Made by a program: the position numbers and the translations under genes. Source: Lelliottia sp. JS-SCA-14 (GTDB taxonomy: Bacteria > Pseudomonadota > Gammaproteobacteria > Enterobacterales > Enterobacteriaceae). Taken from it: a DNA stretch of 64,000 nucleotides. The DNA is taken from positions 1,240,001-1,304,000 of the forward strand of contig NZ_CP141606.1 in the NCBI RefSeq assembly GCF_035593345.1, written 5' to 3'. The notes under the pieces are model-generated. The model had not been told where the DNA came from. It searched no databases and saw only the letters and a program-made list of their open reading frames with translations. Each line of letters opens with the position of its first letter. Positions within the stretch are counted from its first letter, which is position 1. Shown here piece by piece: positions 9,988-17,887 of this stretch.

Positions 9988-10784
9988 TTTTTATGCCTCA
10001 GGTTGTGAAAGCGCAATTGAGATCGGTACAAAGGCGCCTGGTATGCCGGAAGGATAATTCTGCAGATCCTTATACGGGGTATTTCCCTGGAAAAAGCGAA
10101 AGCATCCTTGTTTACGTTGTGATGAAAATTGATTCGGCCTGTCTGCCAAATTTAAATTTCTTTGATGAGTAAAGGTATTTCTTATTCTCATTGAGAACAT
10201 GCTTATTATACCGTGTAAGTTTTCTCCGAAAAGCCTGTAAATTAACTGCGGAGTGTTTCTTAATATGATCTTCTGAGGACGGAAAGCGATGATTTTAAAT
10301 TTGGGCTAAATAACCAGTTATTGCTCTTAACATAGATTATCCTATTTATGTAATTGCAAAAAATAATAGAATCCCCTCAATGTTAATATAATGTTGCTAT
10401 TTTAAGCGCTTTCAGCGGAAATTCCTGGGCCACAAAGTCGGAAAAAATCTTTCCTCACTGCGTGTGAGACCTTCATTTGAAAGTGCTGTGCACCTTTCAG
10501 CAAAAATTCCCTCAGACTGCAGCAGGATCTCCTGCCACCAGGGAGCGCCCGTTTTAGCGAGTCCTTGAATACTCACGTCTTTACATCCTTATCATCTTCT
10601 TAACGGATTAAATTAAATCTTAACTTCTGGATGAAAATCCTGGATTACCTGCGTTAGTCAGAGATTTGCATTGAGAGAAAGGCGGGATTAGGAATAGTTG
10701 TAATCTTTAACAGAATGTTAAAATGAAACATGTTTTTAATGCTTTGCGTAAGTAATTTCCTAAAGTTCTTTAGGAATTAAGGGG
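9988..10784. other. Long AT-rich fimY-fimZ intergenic region
   Basis: About 800 bases with no convincing gene. The short open frames here lack ribosome-binding sites and family resemblance. The region is markedly AT-rich between 10150 and 10770, fitting a regulated, possibly H-NS-bound, promoter region for fimZ (minus strand). A long fimY-fimZ spacer also exists in Salmonella. Confidence 0.5.
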
Positions 10785-11504
10785 TTAATAAGACGGGGAT
10801 ACGGCGAGGCGATGCAGAAGATGCAGTAATTCCTGACGGTGATGTAATCCCAGTTTACTCAGGATCCGCCCAAGACGATAAACAATGCGGCTATAGGGGC
10901 GCTGGTGGAAGAGGGCGATATTTCGTAGCGACTCGCCCTGAGATAAAAATTGCAGGATGGTCCACTCTTCACGCGAAAAATAGACGCTGCGATGGTTAAC
11001 CGGGGGAAGGGTGGTTGCCAGTGCGTGCTGCAGGGCCTGAGCAGGCAGCTGCCGCTCCAGCACCTCGAAAGGGCCGCTGGTTTTACACATGATTCGGGCG
11101 TCGTAGTCATCGGCGCGAACCAGCAGACTGACGGCGGTAAACGGCGGGTACAAGATGATGCGGCGCAGGGCATCGAGCATCTCTAATAGCGGCAGCGTCC
11201 GGCTTTCAATGTCGACGACCAGCCTTGCCGACGGCCAGTTCTCCAGCGCGCTGAAGGCTGATTCCAGGGTGTCGTATCCGCAGCAATGTTTCATAGGGGC
11301 AGGGCCGCACTGAATTCCCGTCTGCAGGAATTGATCGTGCGTGACGAGGAGCATAAAGGGTGCGTCGGGTCTGCGTGTCTGATTGATGGATTGACTCAGG
11401 TATACAAGACGGTCAAAAAAAGGGGCGCGGGAACGGACATCGGAAAAACCCAGCGAATCGCTCCCTTTTCGACGACGCCGGTAGCGGCGTACGGTCATGC
11501 GCAT
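10785..11504 (-). CDS. fimY: FimY, fimbrial transcriptional regulator
   Basis: A 239-residue protein matching FimY of Salmonella in length, position and C-terminal LuxR-like helix-turn-helix (SREEWTILQFLSQGESLRNIA...SKLGLHHRQELL). The N-terminus is arginine-rich and the middle resembles a degenerate receiver with no clear phospho-acceptor. In Salmonella FimY and FimZ activate each other and fimA. ATG 11504 is preceded by GAGAGA; an internal ATG two codons later is possible. It lies ten bases after the EAL gene and is probably co-transcribed with it. Confidence 0.85.
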   Translation of the reverse strand: MRMTVRRYRRRRKGSDSLGFSDVRSRAPFFDRLVYLSQSINQTRRPDAPFMLLVTHDQFLQTGIQCGPAPMKHCCGYDTLESAFSALENWPSARLVVDIESRTLPLLEMLDALRRIILYPPFTAVSLLVRADDYDARIMCKTSGPFEVLERQLPAQALQHALATTLPPVNHRSVYFSREEWTILQFLSQGESLRNIALFHQRPYSRIVYRLGRILSKLGLHHRQELLHLLHRLAVSPSY

Positions 11505-11514
11505 TGATTCTCTC

Positions 11515-12249
11515 TCAGGCTAATCTCTTTTTCTCCTCAGACCAGCCTACAGAGGGCCAGTAATATCCCTGACCGAATTCCGCCCCTGCCTGCAGCGCGT
11601 ATTCCCGATCCCTTTTTGACTCGATGCCTTCAATCAACACATTGTTCGCCACCTGCGCGCAAAGATTCACCAGCTCAGCCAGCGCGGGCGTTGATCTTTT
11701 ACGCCAGAACGCCATCTTATCGATCTTGACGCCGCATAACGGCAATTGCCGAGACAAAAATGGGCTGAGGGAGGCGGTGTTCACGTCGTCCAGCCAAATC
11801 CGACAGCCTCGATCGGCTAACATCCCCCAGTGTCGTGTCACCCGTTCGCGTAACTCCGCAGGCAGCTGGAAGAACAGACCCGGTTCGACGATTTCAATGT
11901 TCTGTCCGGCGTTAAGCAGCGGCAGGATCCGGGCGAAATAATCCGGCTCTATAAATACGGTTATCGGCAGGTTGATAAAAAGATGATTAGCGTAACCTGT
12001 GTTTTTGAGAGCCGCGAGCTGCACTTCCAGTAACCTAATGCACTGTTTCACCGACTGATGCTGGAAAAATGTTTCGCTTTGTTCGGGCGAAGCGAGCTGG
12101 CTGAGGAGCTCCATACCGACGACGCGGGAAGAGGAGAGGGCCACAATGGGTTCGAGTTTGATGCCGACAATCTCTGGCGAGACGCCTTTTAGCGGAGGAA
12201 TGCGGCTTTCTGACGGATCAGAAGGAAAACGGGGGGCTGAGGCGGTCAC
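11515..12249 (-). CDS. EAL-domain c-di-GMP phosphodiesterase (STM0551-like)
   Basis: A 244-residue stand-alone EAL protein. The motif EAL is ELL here (E47), but the expected catalytic and metal ligands are present: N93 (FINLP), E122 (EIVEPG), D154-D155 (WLDDVNTA), K175 (VKIDK), E207 (IEGIE) and Q227 (FGQGYY). It could therefore hydrolyse c-di-GMP. In Salmonella an EAL gene at the same place (STM0551) lowers fimY expression. The start appears to be GTG at 12249. It has no membrane or sensory domain. Confidence 0.83.
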   Translation of the reverse strand: MTASAPRFPSDPSESRIPPLKGVSPEIVGIKLEPIVALSSSRVVGMELLSQLASPEQSETFFQHQSVKQCIRLLEVQLAALKNTGYANHLFINLPITVFIEPDYFARILPLLNAGQNIEIVEPGLFFQLPAELRERVTRHWGMLADRGCRIWLDDVNTASLSPFLSRQLPLCGVKIDKMAFWRKRSTPALAELVNLCAQVANNVLIEGIESKRDREYALQAGAEFGQGYYWPSVGWSEEKKRLA

Positions 12250-12469
12250 AACACTGTCCTGTTATCTTCCGGCTCCTGGTGCCGGGATACCGCTGACGAG
12301 TGTGACGGTGATTGTCTTCTGAAAATAGCAGGCGTTACTTAAAGAGGGTTAAGGCTTTTCGCAGCGCGGGCAAGTGGCAGAAATATGAGAGGAATGGAGA
12401 AAAAACAGGCGTATTAATGGGGGATTGAGGCGGCTTAGGTGAGAAGCCAGGCGATCGCGCTAAAAGGCA
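12250..12469. other. Intergenic region between the EAL gene and argU
   Basis: No gene seen. It should contain the leftward promoter of the EAL-fimY unit. A fimW gene, found at this place in Salmonella, is absent. Confidence 0.5.
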
Positions 12470-12497
12470 TTGACTCACTTGCCATTGACCGTATAAT
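12470..12497 (+). promoter_or_regulatory. argU promoter
   Basis: TTGACT (12470-12475) and TATAAT (12492-12497) with a 16-base spacer, 37 bases before the mature tRNA 5' end. Confidence 0.75.
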
Positions 12498-12534
12498 TCC
12501 AGGCGTTTCACACCGCAAGTGCACTTCTCTCAGT

Positions 12535-12611
12535 GCGCCCTTAGCTCAGTTGGATAGAGCAACGGCCTTCTAAGCCGTAGGTCGTAGGTTCGAATCCTAC
12601 AGGGCGTACCA
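12535..12611 (+). tRNA. argU: tRNA-Arg (UCU)
   Basis: A 77-nt cloverleaf with CCA encoded. It has the acceptor GCGCCCT/AGGGCGT (first pair G-U), D arm, anticodon loop CTTCTAA giving anticodon UCU, and T loop TTCGAAT. It matches E. coli argU in most positions. It decodes rare AGA/AGG codons. The 3' part from 12567 comes from the phage attachment core, so integration left a whole tRNA gene at the left end and a 3' fragment at the right end. Confidence 0.97.
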
Positions 12612-12613
12612 TT
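12567..12613 (+). repeat. attL core (47 bp, in argU)
   Basis: From CTTCTAAGCC in the anticodon arm to the ACCATT just past the tRNA. It is identical to 60797-60843; the flanking bases differ on both sides. It forms the left prophage boundary next to int. Confidence 0.95.
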
Positions 12614-12626
12614 AAGAAACAGTGAT

Positions 12627-13790
12627 TTACGCCAGTTTCAATCCCGCCTGATTTCCCCCTTGTGTCATATCTGTGTCATGGTTGCCAAAAATGGCATCAA
12701 TTTTCCTCGCGTGTTCCGTTAAATGGTTCGGCGCAAGGTGAGCATATCTACGCACCATTTCGATACTCTCCCAGCCGCCCATTTCCTGCAGAACCGATAA
12801 AGGCACTCCAGACTGAATTAACCAGCTTGCCCAGGTGTGTCTCAGATCGTGAAATCTGAAATCCTGAATACCTGCTTTTGCCAGGCCAATCTTCCACGCG
12901 CTGTTGTCATCGACACGCATTTTCCTCACTGCTGGCGTCTGAGTTCCATCAGGACGTGTGGCGGCCTTAGTGTGAGCAAATACCCATCGTGAACTCTTCC
13001 CTATCTGATCCCTTAACACCCTGCATGCGGTATCATTCAGAGCGACGCCGATAGCCTTGCCCGCTTTTGCGTTCTCTGGATTTACCCATGCAACCTTTCT
13101 CTGCATATCGACCTGCTGCCACTCCAGATCAATGATGTTGGAGCGGCGCAGGCCGGTAGCCAGTGCGAATATAACCACTGGCTTAATGCTCTTTGGCATG
13201 CACTCGATCAACCGTTCGGCCTCATCCCTGGTCAGCCACCGGATCCGCTTGCTTACCGGCTTCCTGGTTTTGATAGCCGGTGCCGACTTTATCCAGCCCC
13301 AGTCATCGGCAGCCGCCTTTAACAACGACCGCATGAATGACAGATGCTGGCTCTTTGTTGCCTGACTTACCGGTTTGTCTGCATATGCCGGAGGCTCCTT
13401 CCCGCGGCGAATAGCCGCATCCCTGCGCGACTCCCATATCTGGATATGCTTACGATTCACCATTTTCGAAACAGCGTCATGAACCTGCTCAGCCGTGATG
13501 GTCGAAACATCCCGACCGGTAAAGTGCCGCAGGAAATACTCAATCTTTGTTCTGTCGTCATCCAGCGATCGCTTATGGTCCTTTTCGCGAATCCACCGGA
13601 TGCAACACTCCTCAAACGTCCTTGTCGGCAACTCTCCAATCTTATCTACCCGCCACGCTTCCGACTTCAGCCGGTCGTGCAATTCCTGTGCTTGTTTCTT
13701 GTCCCCCGTGCCAAGAGACCTTCTAATTCTTTGCCCTGACGGCGTAACGAAATGACAGTGCCATACTCCGCCTCTGAGGGTGATTGACAT
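12627..13790 (-). CDS. int: Tyrosine-recombinase integrase
   Basis: 387 residues. N-terminal arm-binding region, core-binding SAM-like domain (~60-160) and catalytic domain with R215 (ATGLRRSN), a beta-2/3 lysine near K242, H314-x-x-R317 (HDLRHTW), W340 (GGWE) and the nucleophile Y349 (RRYAHLAP). It carries out integration at, and excision from, argU; the gene abuts attL as expected. It resembles DLP12-type IntD. Its first ~120 bases overlap the 3' end of the Xis-like gene in another frame. Confidence 0.95.
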   Translation of the reverse strand: MSITLRGGVWHCHFVTPSGQRIRRSLGTGDKKQAQELHDRLKSEAWRVDKIGELPTRTFEECCIRWIREKDHKRSLDDDRTKIEYFLRHFTGRDVSTITAEQVHDAVSKMVNRKHIQIWESRRDAAIRRGKEPPAYADKPVSQATKSQHLSFMRSLLKAAADDWGWIKSAPAIKTRKPVSKRIRWLTRDEAERLIECMPKSIKPVVIFALATGLRRSNIIDLEWQQVDMQRKVAWVNPENAKAGKAIGVALNDTACRVLRDQIGKSSRWVFAHTKAATRPDGTQTPAVRKMRVDDNSAWKIGLAKAGIQDFRFHDLRHTWASWLIQSGVPLSVLQEMGGWESIEMVRRYAHLAPNHLTEHARKIDAIFGNHDTDMTQGGNQAGLKLA

Positions 13791-14002
13791 AAATTCTCTC
13801 CTTTATGCTCACCCGCGCTCGCGACAACAGGATCGCGCGGGTCATTTAAATACGCAATACAGGCTGCATCGGTAGTCCGATATTTGTTGCCCACCTTTTT
13901 ACCGGCAAGTTCGCCAGAGTCGATAAGCCGGTATATGGTTCTGGGTGAGACGATCAGGAGTTCCGCCGCCTGTTGCGCGGTGATTGGCTTTGCTGAAACC
14001 AT
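13667..14002 (-). CDS. Excisionase-like winged-helix DNA-binding protein
   Basis: 111 residues. Residues ~6-55 form a MerR/Xis-type helix-turn-helix ([20 protein letters not shown]...[19 protein letters not shown]), the excisionase-family domain that binds near att sites to direct Int toward excision. The C-terminal half overlaps the int start by ~124 bases and is low in recognisable features. It ends the PL operon together with int. The Xis role is inferred from the domain and position. Confidence 0.72.
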   Translation of the reverse strand: MVSAKPITAQQAAELLIVSPRTIYRLIDSGELAGKKVGNKYRTTDAACIAYLNDPRDPVVASAGEHKGENLCQSPSEAEYGTVISLRRQGKELEGLLARGTRNKHRNCTTG

Positions 14003-14057
14003 TGGTTATCTCCAGGCAATAAAAAACCGCCCTCAGGCGGCTAGTCGATGCGGATGA

Positions 14058-14240
14058 TTATTGAAGTGATTTCATCATTCGAACGATAGCGGGGCGGACA
14101 GCCTCTTTAATCTCCTCTATCGTGAATTCATGAAAGTGGATTCTCATTTGAGACCATACGCCTGTGGAGTTCCTTTCATTTCTGCATATCCTGACTAGCG
14201 CCATCTGCATCTCTGCCGCTGTATCTTCATCGACGCTCAT
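14058..14240 (-). CDS. Small phage protein of unknown function
   Basis: 60 residues, charged and probably helical, with no family recognised. Same strand and spacing as its PL-operon neighbours, which supports it being a gene. Confidence 0.5.
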   Translation of the reverse strand: MSVDEDTAAEMQMALVRICRNERNSTGVWSQMRIHFHEFTIEEIKEAVRPAIVRMMKSLQ

Positions 14241-14248
14241 ACCTTCTC

Positions 14249-14449
14249 CTAATCCATTCTCTTATACAGTTGCGGGCCGTCTACAGTGGCAGCCCGTAGT
14301 TCGTTTTCGTTGTGCACCTGGTAGCTTCCTGAATCCCATCGGCACCAGTATTTCGGATGCTCGCTATCTGGTTCGATCTGGCTCTCAACGTATCCATGTA
14401 TTCCGCCGTTCTTAAGCTGGACTAACGCGCCCACAGCATACTTAGCCAT
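14249..14449 (-). CDS. Small phage protein of unknown function
   Basis: 66 residues starting MAKYAVGALVQLKNGG; an SH3-like beta-rich pattern (GALVQLKNGGIHGYVES, WCRWDSGSYQVH) is suggested but not certain. ATG 14449 follows an AGGTG; the longer frame upstream crosses AT-poor non-coding-like sequence and lacks a site. Confidence 0.6.
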   Translation of the reverse strand: MAKYAVGALVQLKNGGIHGYVESQIEPDSEHPKYWCRWDSGSYQVHNENELRAATVDGPQLYKRMD

Positions 14450-14644
14450 TGCACACCTGCCGGTTCTTGTAGAAATGAGATAAAGGCCGCCAGAGCATTG
14501 AGAGCAATGACGGTCCAGATGATGGGATTCGATTGCATGATTAACTCCCAAAAAATGCCCGGCACTTGTCCGGGCTAAATAGGGATTTCGAGGCGGCGCT
14601 TTCGCACCCAATAGCCAGCTCACTGGGACCGGCTATAAGTTGCG
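14450..14644. other. Gap inside the PL operon
   Basis: No supported gene in ~195 bases. Open frames here lack ribosome-binding sites. Confidence 0.4.
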
Positions 14645-14830
14645 TCATAACCGGTTGCGTATTTTCTCCAGATAATCAAGGTCAGGGGTGGGTTCATTAC
14701 ATACGTCAGACTCTTCTAAAGCGTCGCTGAAAGCCGCCGCTACAATCTTCCCACCCATAAACTCCATTCCTGCGTTGACTGGCGGCTCTTTACCGTCCTC
14801 GAACTCAAATACGAATGTCATCTTCCCCAT
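14645..14830 (-). CDS. Small acidic phage protein
   Basis: 61 residues (MGKMTFVFEFEDGKEPPVN...), acidic, function unknown. Strong AGGAGAG ribosome-binding site nine bases before the ATG. Confidence 0.6.
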   Translation of the reverse strand: MGKMTFVFEFEDGKEPPVNAGMEFMGGKIVAAAFSDALEESDVCNEPTPDLDYLEKIRNRL

Positions 14831-14839
14831 AATCTCTCC

Positions 14840-15082
14840 TCATGCCACGCGCTGCATTGCACGTAGCGATTTAATATGTGCTGCCGTTTCGATGTCGTCC
14901 CATATCTGCTTTAACTCCGCACCATCGACATACTCAAAATCATGCTGAAACCGCATCATGCTGGCTATGCAGTTATGACCGTTTCGCTGATAGTGGACTG
15001 TGTCGGATTTGGTGCGGAGGATTTTGCAGAGGGATCCGTTGGTATCTACGTAGAATGAGTTAGGCTGGATTATCCTGAACAT
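14840..15082 (-). CDS. DUF4222-like phage protein
   Basis: 80 residues (MFRIIQPNSFYVDTNGSL...). The pattern of a short beta barrel followed by VHYQRNGHNCIASMMRFQHDFEYV resembles the DUF4222 proteins common in lambdoid left operons; function unknown. ATG 15082 lies eight bases after AAAGG; an in-frame GTG at 15091 is an alternative. It overlaps the 3' end of the methyltransferase remnant. Confidence 0.55.
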   Translation of the reverse strand: MFRIIQPNSFYVDTNGSLCKILRTKSDTVHYQRNGHNCIASMMRFQHDFEYVDGAELKQIWDDIETAAHIKSLRAMQRVA

Positions 15083-15488
15083 TGGATTCACCTTTAACGA
15101 ATATCACCCAATGGGTTTTGTCTGACTTGCCCGTTCTCTGTCCGATGATTGGTTTCTCATCAGTAAGAGCCAGAATTTGGCTGACTGGTATCTGCGTTTC
15201 GTTCCATTTGAAGATGAGAACGCCGTGTGGCCACAACACCCTGAATGCTTCAGCAAAGCCGGCACGCAAATCTTCTCGCCATGTTTCTTTGTTGAGTCGC
15301 CCGTACTTTTTACCCATCCATGCGTTATCGCCGACGCGCTCGAGATGCGGCGGATCGAATACGACGACAGGGAAAGTGTTATCGGCAAAGGGAAGGGCGC
15401 GAAAATCTGCAATAAGGTCCGGACTGATAACCAACTGTCGACCATCACAAAGTGTGTGCTCCTCGGCGCGTATATCACTGCACGGGCT
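15060..15488 (-). pseudogene. 5'-truncated phage DNA methyltransferase
   Basis: The frame reads SDIRAEEHTLCDGRQLVIS then DNTFPVVVFDPPHLERVGDNAW and VLIFKWNETQIPVSQ. This is the body of a class I SAM-dependent methyltransferase with a DPPH catalytic motif, as encoded in many lambdoid early operons. The usual N-terminal SAM-binding segment (ILDxxCGSRMMWF type) is missing: the frame is closed by a TGA at 15491-15489, with no ATG before TTG 15434. The sequence upstream belongs to the neighbouring gene, so a deletion seems to have removed the 5' end. It could still be translated from TTG 15434 (124 residues), but without SAM motif I it is unlikely to be active. Confidence 0.6.
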
Positions 15489-15814
15489 TCACTTCCGTCG
15501 ACTTCCTCCCTCCGACGCAGTTTGATAATCTCACCCTTAACGAAAGCTAGGTTGGCGTCATTGTCATCATCAACTGTACTTTGCAGTTGCGGATCGAAGT
15601 AGCCTATCAGGTACTCGTTGCTGACTCGCTTAATGAAATCCTGAACGGAGTCGCCGCCCATCGCAAACCATGCTCCTGTCCACGCTTTTCCGTGGCAGGT
15701 GATTGTTATTCTTCCCTTTCCTGGTTCGTAGTTTTCAATCATTACCCTTACAGGATCTAATCGTTCTACCTCTGTCAGAGTGAAAGCTAGGACATCCATT
15801 TTCTGAATTTTCAT
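15104..15814 (-). CDS. Chimeric reading frame: conserved phage N-terminus fused to out-of-frame methyltransferase DNA
   Basis: 236 codons from ATG 15814, which overlaps the stop of the DUF5405 gene. About the first 115 residues (MKIQKMDVLAFTLTEVERL...GYFDPQLQSTVDDDNDANLAFVKGEIIKLRRREE) look like a conserved lambdoid early protein. From around residue 117 the frame runs through the methyltransferase gene in the wrong frame and yields a Ser-rich tail of no resemblance. The join lies near 15460-15490. The likely cause is a deletion that removed the end of this gene and the start of the methyltransferase. Confidence 0.5.
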   Translation of the reverse strand: MKIQKMDVLAFTLTEVERLDPVRVMIENYEPGKGRITITCHGKAWTGAWFAMGGDSVQDFIKRVSNEYLIGYFDPQLQSTVDDDNDANLAFVKGEIIKLRRREEVDGSEARAVIYAPRSTHFVMVDSWLSVRTLLQIFAPFPLPITLSLSSYSIRRISSASAITHGWVKSTGDSTKKHGEKICVPALLKHSGCCGHTAFSSSNGTKRRYQSAKFWLLLMRNQSSDRERASQTKPIG

Positions 15815-16083
15815 AACCCGACCGCCTTACCCATCCTTTCGCTGAGCAGTTGAATGTGGTCGCGTAATTCCGTGAGTGTTTGCGCTTCGGATTCGAGAAT
15901 CTCTTTGTGCATAAGTTCGCGCACCAGTTGCTCAAACTTGCTGAAGTATCCAACACGAGAAAGAACTTCCTGACCGGCTGCTTTACCTTCCTTGCCAATC
16001 TTCTTCTCGCTCAGGATGAGGTCGAATGCCGACCCGGTGACGACGTATTTTTCGCCAAGTTCAATGCGTAATTTTTCGCTCAT
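15811..16083 (-). CDS. DUF5405 family phage protein
   Basis: 90 residues (MSEKLRIELGEKYVVTGSAFDLILSEKK...). Length and pattern match DUF5405 proteins in enterobacterial phage left operons; function unknown. Its stop overlaps the start of the next gene (ATGA). Confidence 0.65.
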   Translation of the reverse strand: MSEKLRIELGEKYVVTGSAFDLILSEKKIGKEGKAAGQEVLSRVGYFSKFEQLVRELMHKEILESEAQTLTELRDHIQLLSERMGKAVGL

Positions 16084-16085
16084 AA

Positions 16086-16301
16086 TCAGTGCTCCCGAAA
16101 TTGCCCATTGATGCGCCCAATGGTGTAGACGAACAATAAAAAAGGGACACCAAGTCCCTTTATCTTCTCGAAGTGCTTAGCCAGTAACGGTCGACTTACG
16201 GCGTCAAACTTCGGCTTTGGCTTCTGCGCCATGGCTGCCTTTAGTTCTTCATTGCATCGCCGGGCAGTCGCACGTAATGCGTTGTTTTGCTCTTCGGTCA
16301 T
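16086..16301 (-). CDS. Small phage protein of unknown function
   Basis: 71 residues (MTEEQNNALRATARRCNEELKAA...). Helical, with a hydrophobic patch near the C-terminus (VPFLLFVYTIG). It starts two bases after the DUF1317 stop, so it is translationally coupled. Confidence 0.6.
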   Translation of the reverse strand: MTEEQNNALRATARRCNEELKAAMAQKPKPKFDAVSRPLLAKHFEKIKGLGVPFLLFVYTIGRINGQFREH

Positions 16302-16303
16302 AC

Positions 16304-16459
16304 CTACCCCTTAGCGTTCATCTCTTCTGCAATGCGCTGGGCCTTGAGAGGGTTTCTGATAACAGAGAGACCGGGATATACCCAGCCTCTTTGGATGACG
16401 GAATAGACAAGAGTTATCCGTCCGACACGGATTTTGTCGTGTACGTGTTTCATCGCCAT
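16304..16459 (-). CDS. DUF1317 family protein (lambda left-operon type)
   Basis: 51 residues: MAMKHVHDKIRVGRITLVYS then VIQRGWVYPGLSVIRNPLKA. This is the signature of the ~60-residue DUF1317 protein lying next to exo in phage lambda. Its role is not established. It fills the gap between the exonuclease and the 71-residue gene. Confidence 0.85.
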   Translation of the reverse strand: MAMKHVHDKIRVGRITLVYSVIQRGWVYPGLSVIRNPLKAQRIAEEMNAKG

Positions 16460-16471
16460 TGCTCCGGGTGA

Positions 16472-17092
16472 TTACGATTCCAGGATTCGAATCTTTGTTT
16501 CAGCTACCAGCTTGATGAAGTCAGACCGACGCGCTCTCAGGCGCTCAATTTCATCGGCACATTCATTAGTGTTGAGGCGGTAAACAATCAACTGCCTTCC
16601 GTCCGGGAAGTCTGAGCAGTAACTGATGAAGTCTACCCAGTCGCGCCCGGAGCAATCCAGATGGCCTATGAGCTGCCATTTATACGCAGGGTCGAACGAG
16701 CCGCGTGTGAGGGTAGAGTAGTGAGTTGCTGCAATGACCGATTTGATTTCGATTACGCCGTCATTGCCTACCAGGCCGTCCGGGCTATCACCATACGTTT
16801 CATGGTCAAAGAATCCTCCGTTATCCACATCGACGAAGTTCATTTCCTCGTATAGCATCCTTGCTATAGGCTCCTGCTCGTGTCCGCGCTCCATGTGCTC
16901 ATTGGAGAAGCTGAATTCAGATTTGCATCCCTTAATCTGCTCAAGCGCAAGTTGAAGTGCGTAGCGCTTTGCCGGGTCGCCAAACGCTTTACCATCATTA
17001 GCCATGATGATTCCGTAGTTCGACGCTGTGGCCTTCCCTAGCCTCAGCGCATCCCACTCCTCGCCATTCTGCTCAACGTCATGCCAAATCAT
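16472..17092 (-). CDS. exo: YqaJ/lambda-exonuclease family recombination nuclease
   Basis: 206 residues with the lambda exonuclease fold: N-terminal WDALRLGKATASNYGII, the acidic/basic catalytic set around GDSPDGLVGNDGVIEIKS (D...E-x-K) and a downstream Gln-rich helix (YKWQLIGHLDCSG). It digests the 5' strand of dsDNA ends during phage recombination. ATG 17092 overlaps the stop of the upstream gene (ATGA) and has AGGAG at eight bases; GTG 17101 is an alternative. No Redbeta or Erf-like annealing protein was recognised; the preceding gene may supply such a partner. Confidence 0.88.
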   Translation of the reverse strand: MIWHDVEQNGEEWDALRLGKATASNYGIIMANDGKAFGDPAKRYALQLALEQIKGCKSEFSFSNEHMERGHEQEPIARMLYEEMNFVDVDNGGFFDHETYGDSPDGLVGNDGVIEIKSVIAATHYSTLTRGSFDPAYKWQLIGHLDCSGRDWVDFISYCSDFPDGRQLIVYRLNTNECADEIERLRARRSDFIKLVAETKIRILES

Positions 17093-17592
17093 TGTGAGCA
17101 CTCCTGAATAAGCTGCTGCCTGTGGGCTTCAGAGATATCCATTCTCGACATCACGGCATCCAGACTGCCGTCACGCTTAAACGCTGCCTTGGCGTTATTC
17201 CATGCCTGAGTTTTGTCTGGCGTCAAAGACGGCTTCGTTACCCGCGCCGGGCTAATCCGGAGTCCCTCCACCGACTCCTTGCCAAAGCGAACGTTTTTAT
17301 CCACGAACACCGTAACTTTTACGCCTACCCAATCCTCAAGGAATGGCGAACCGGTAATGCCCTTCAGCATCTTGCTGTTGGTCGCGTTGAGAATCATCGG
17401 CTTCAGCTTTTCGCCAGGCCGCAACTCACGCTCTTCGAAATACGCCGTGTTGAAAACGTCTTTTGATTTTTTGGTCTTATCATTTTCGAGCACGGCGCGG
17501 GAGATAGTCAGAACAGTTGGCTCAACAATGTCGGCGCTGCTCAGGTAAGGGGAGTCGAATGCTTTTCGGTAATGAGTTTTTGAGTTAGTCAT
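17089..17592 (-). CDS. Conserved phage protein upstream of the exonuclease
   Basis: 167 residues with recognisable conserved blocks (YLSSADIVEPTVLTI, FNTAYFEERELRPGEKLKPM, GSPFLEDWVGVKVTVFVD, EGLRISPA). Proteins of this type accompany YqaJ exonucleases in phages. The beta-rich central part could suit single-strand DNA binding, but that is inference only. Coupled to exo by ATGA. Confidence 0.7.
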   Translation of the reverse strand: MTNSKTHYRKAFDSPYLSSADIVEPTVLTISRAVLENDKTKKSKDVFNTAYFEERELRPGEKLKPMILNATNSKMLKGITGSPFLEDWVGVKVTVFVDKNVRFGKESVEGLRISPARVTKPSLTPDKTQAWNNAKAAFKRDGSLDAVMSRMDISEAHRQQLIQECSQ

Positions 17593-17601
17593 AAGTCACC
17601 T

Positions 17602-17880
17602 TTAAAACGGGCAGGGCGCTTTGCGCTCCCATTCCTCTTCGGCCCGGGCGTAAGCGCATGTGGAAATGAAATCGTTGTATGCCTCTTGAGCCTTATCACC
17701 CATAAGCGCATAACAGGCTTCTTCTGGCAGGAATAACGACCGGTTCATGATTGGAGTTTTCGGGAACATATCGATCAACTCCTTCGCCCGATCGTCAATC
17801 CACTTATCTTTCTCATCGACAAGCTGCTGAGATGCCCAGCGCCGATTCTCGATGCTGTCGTAAGCTCGGTATGCGTTCAT
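17602..17880 (-). CDS. Phage protein of unknown function
   Basis: 92 residues (MNAYRAYDSIENRRWASQQL...), acidic and helical, no family recognised. Located between the coiled-coil gene and the recombination genes on the same strand. Confidence 0.65.
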   Translation of the reverse strand: MNAYRAYDSIENRRWASQQLVDEKDKWIDDRAKELIDMFPKTPIMNRSLFLPEEACYALMGDKAQEAYNDFISTCAYARAEEEWERKAPCPF

Positions 17881-17887
17881 GGTTGCC

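Noticed and set aside
9975..10200. Small open frames on both strands upstream of fimZ
   Set aside because: No ribosome-binding sites, no family resemblance, and overlapping one another in a promoter region.
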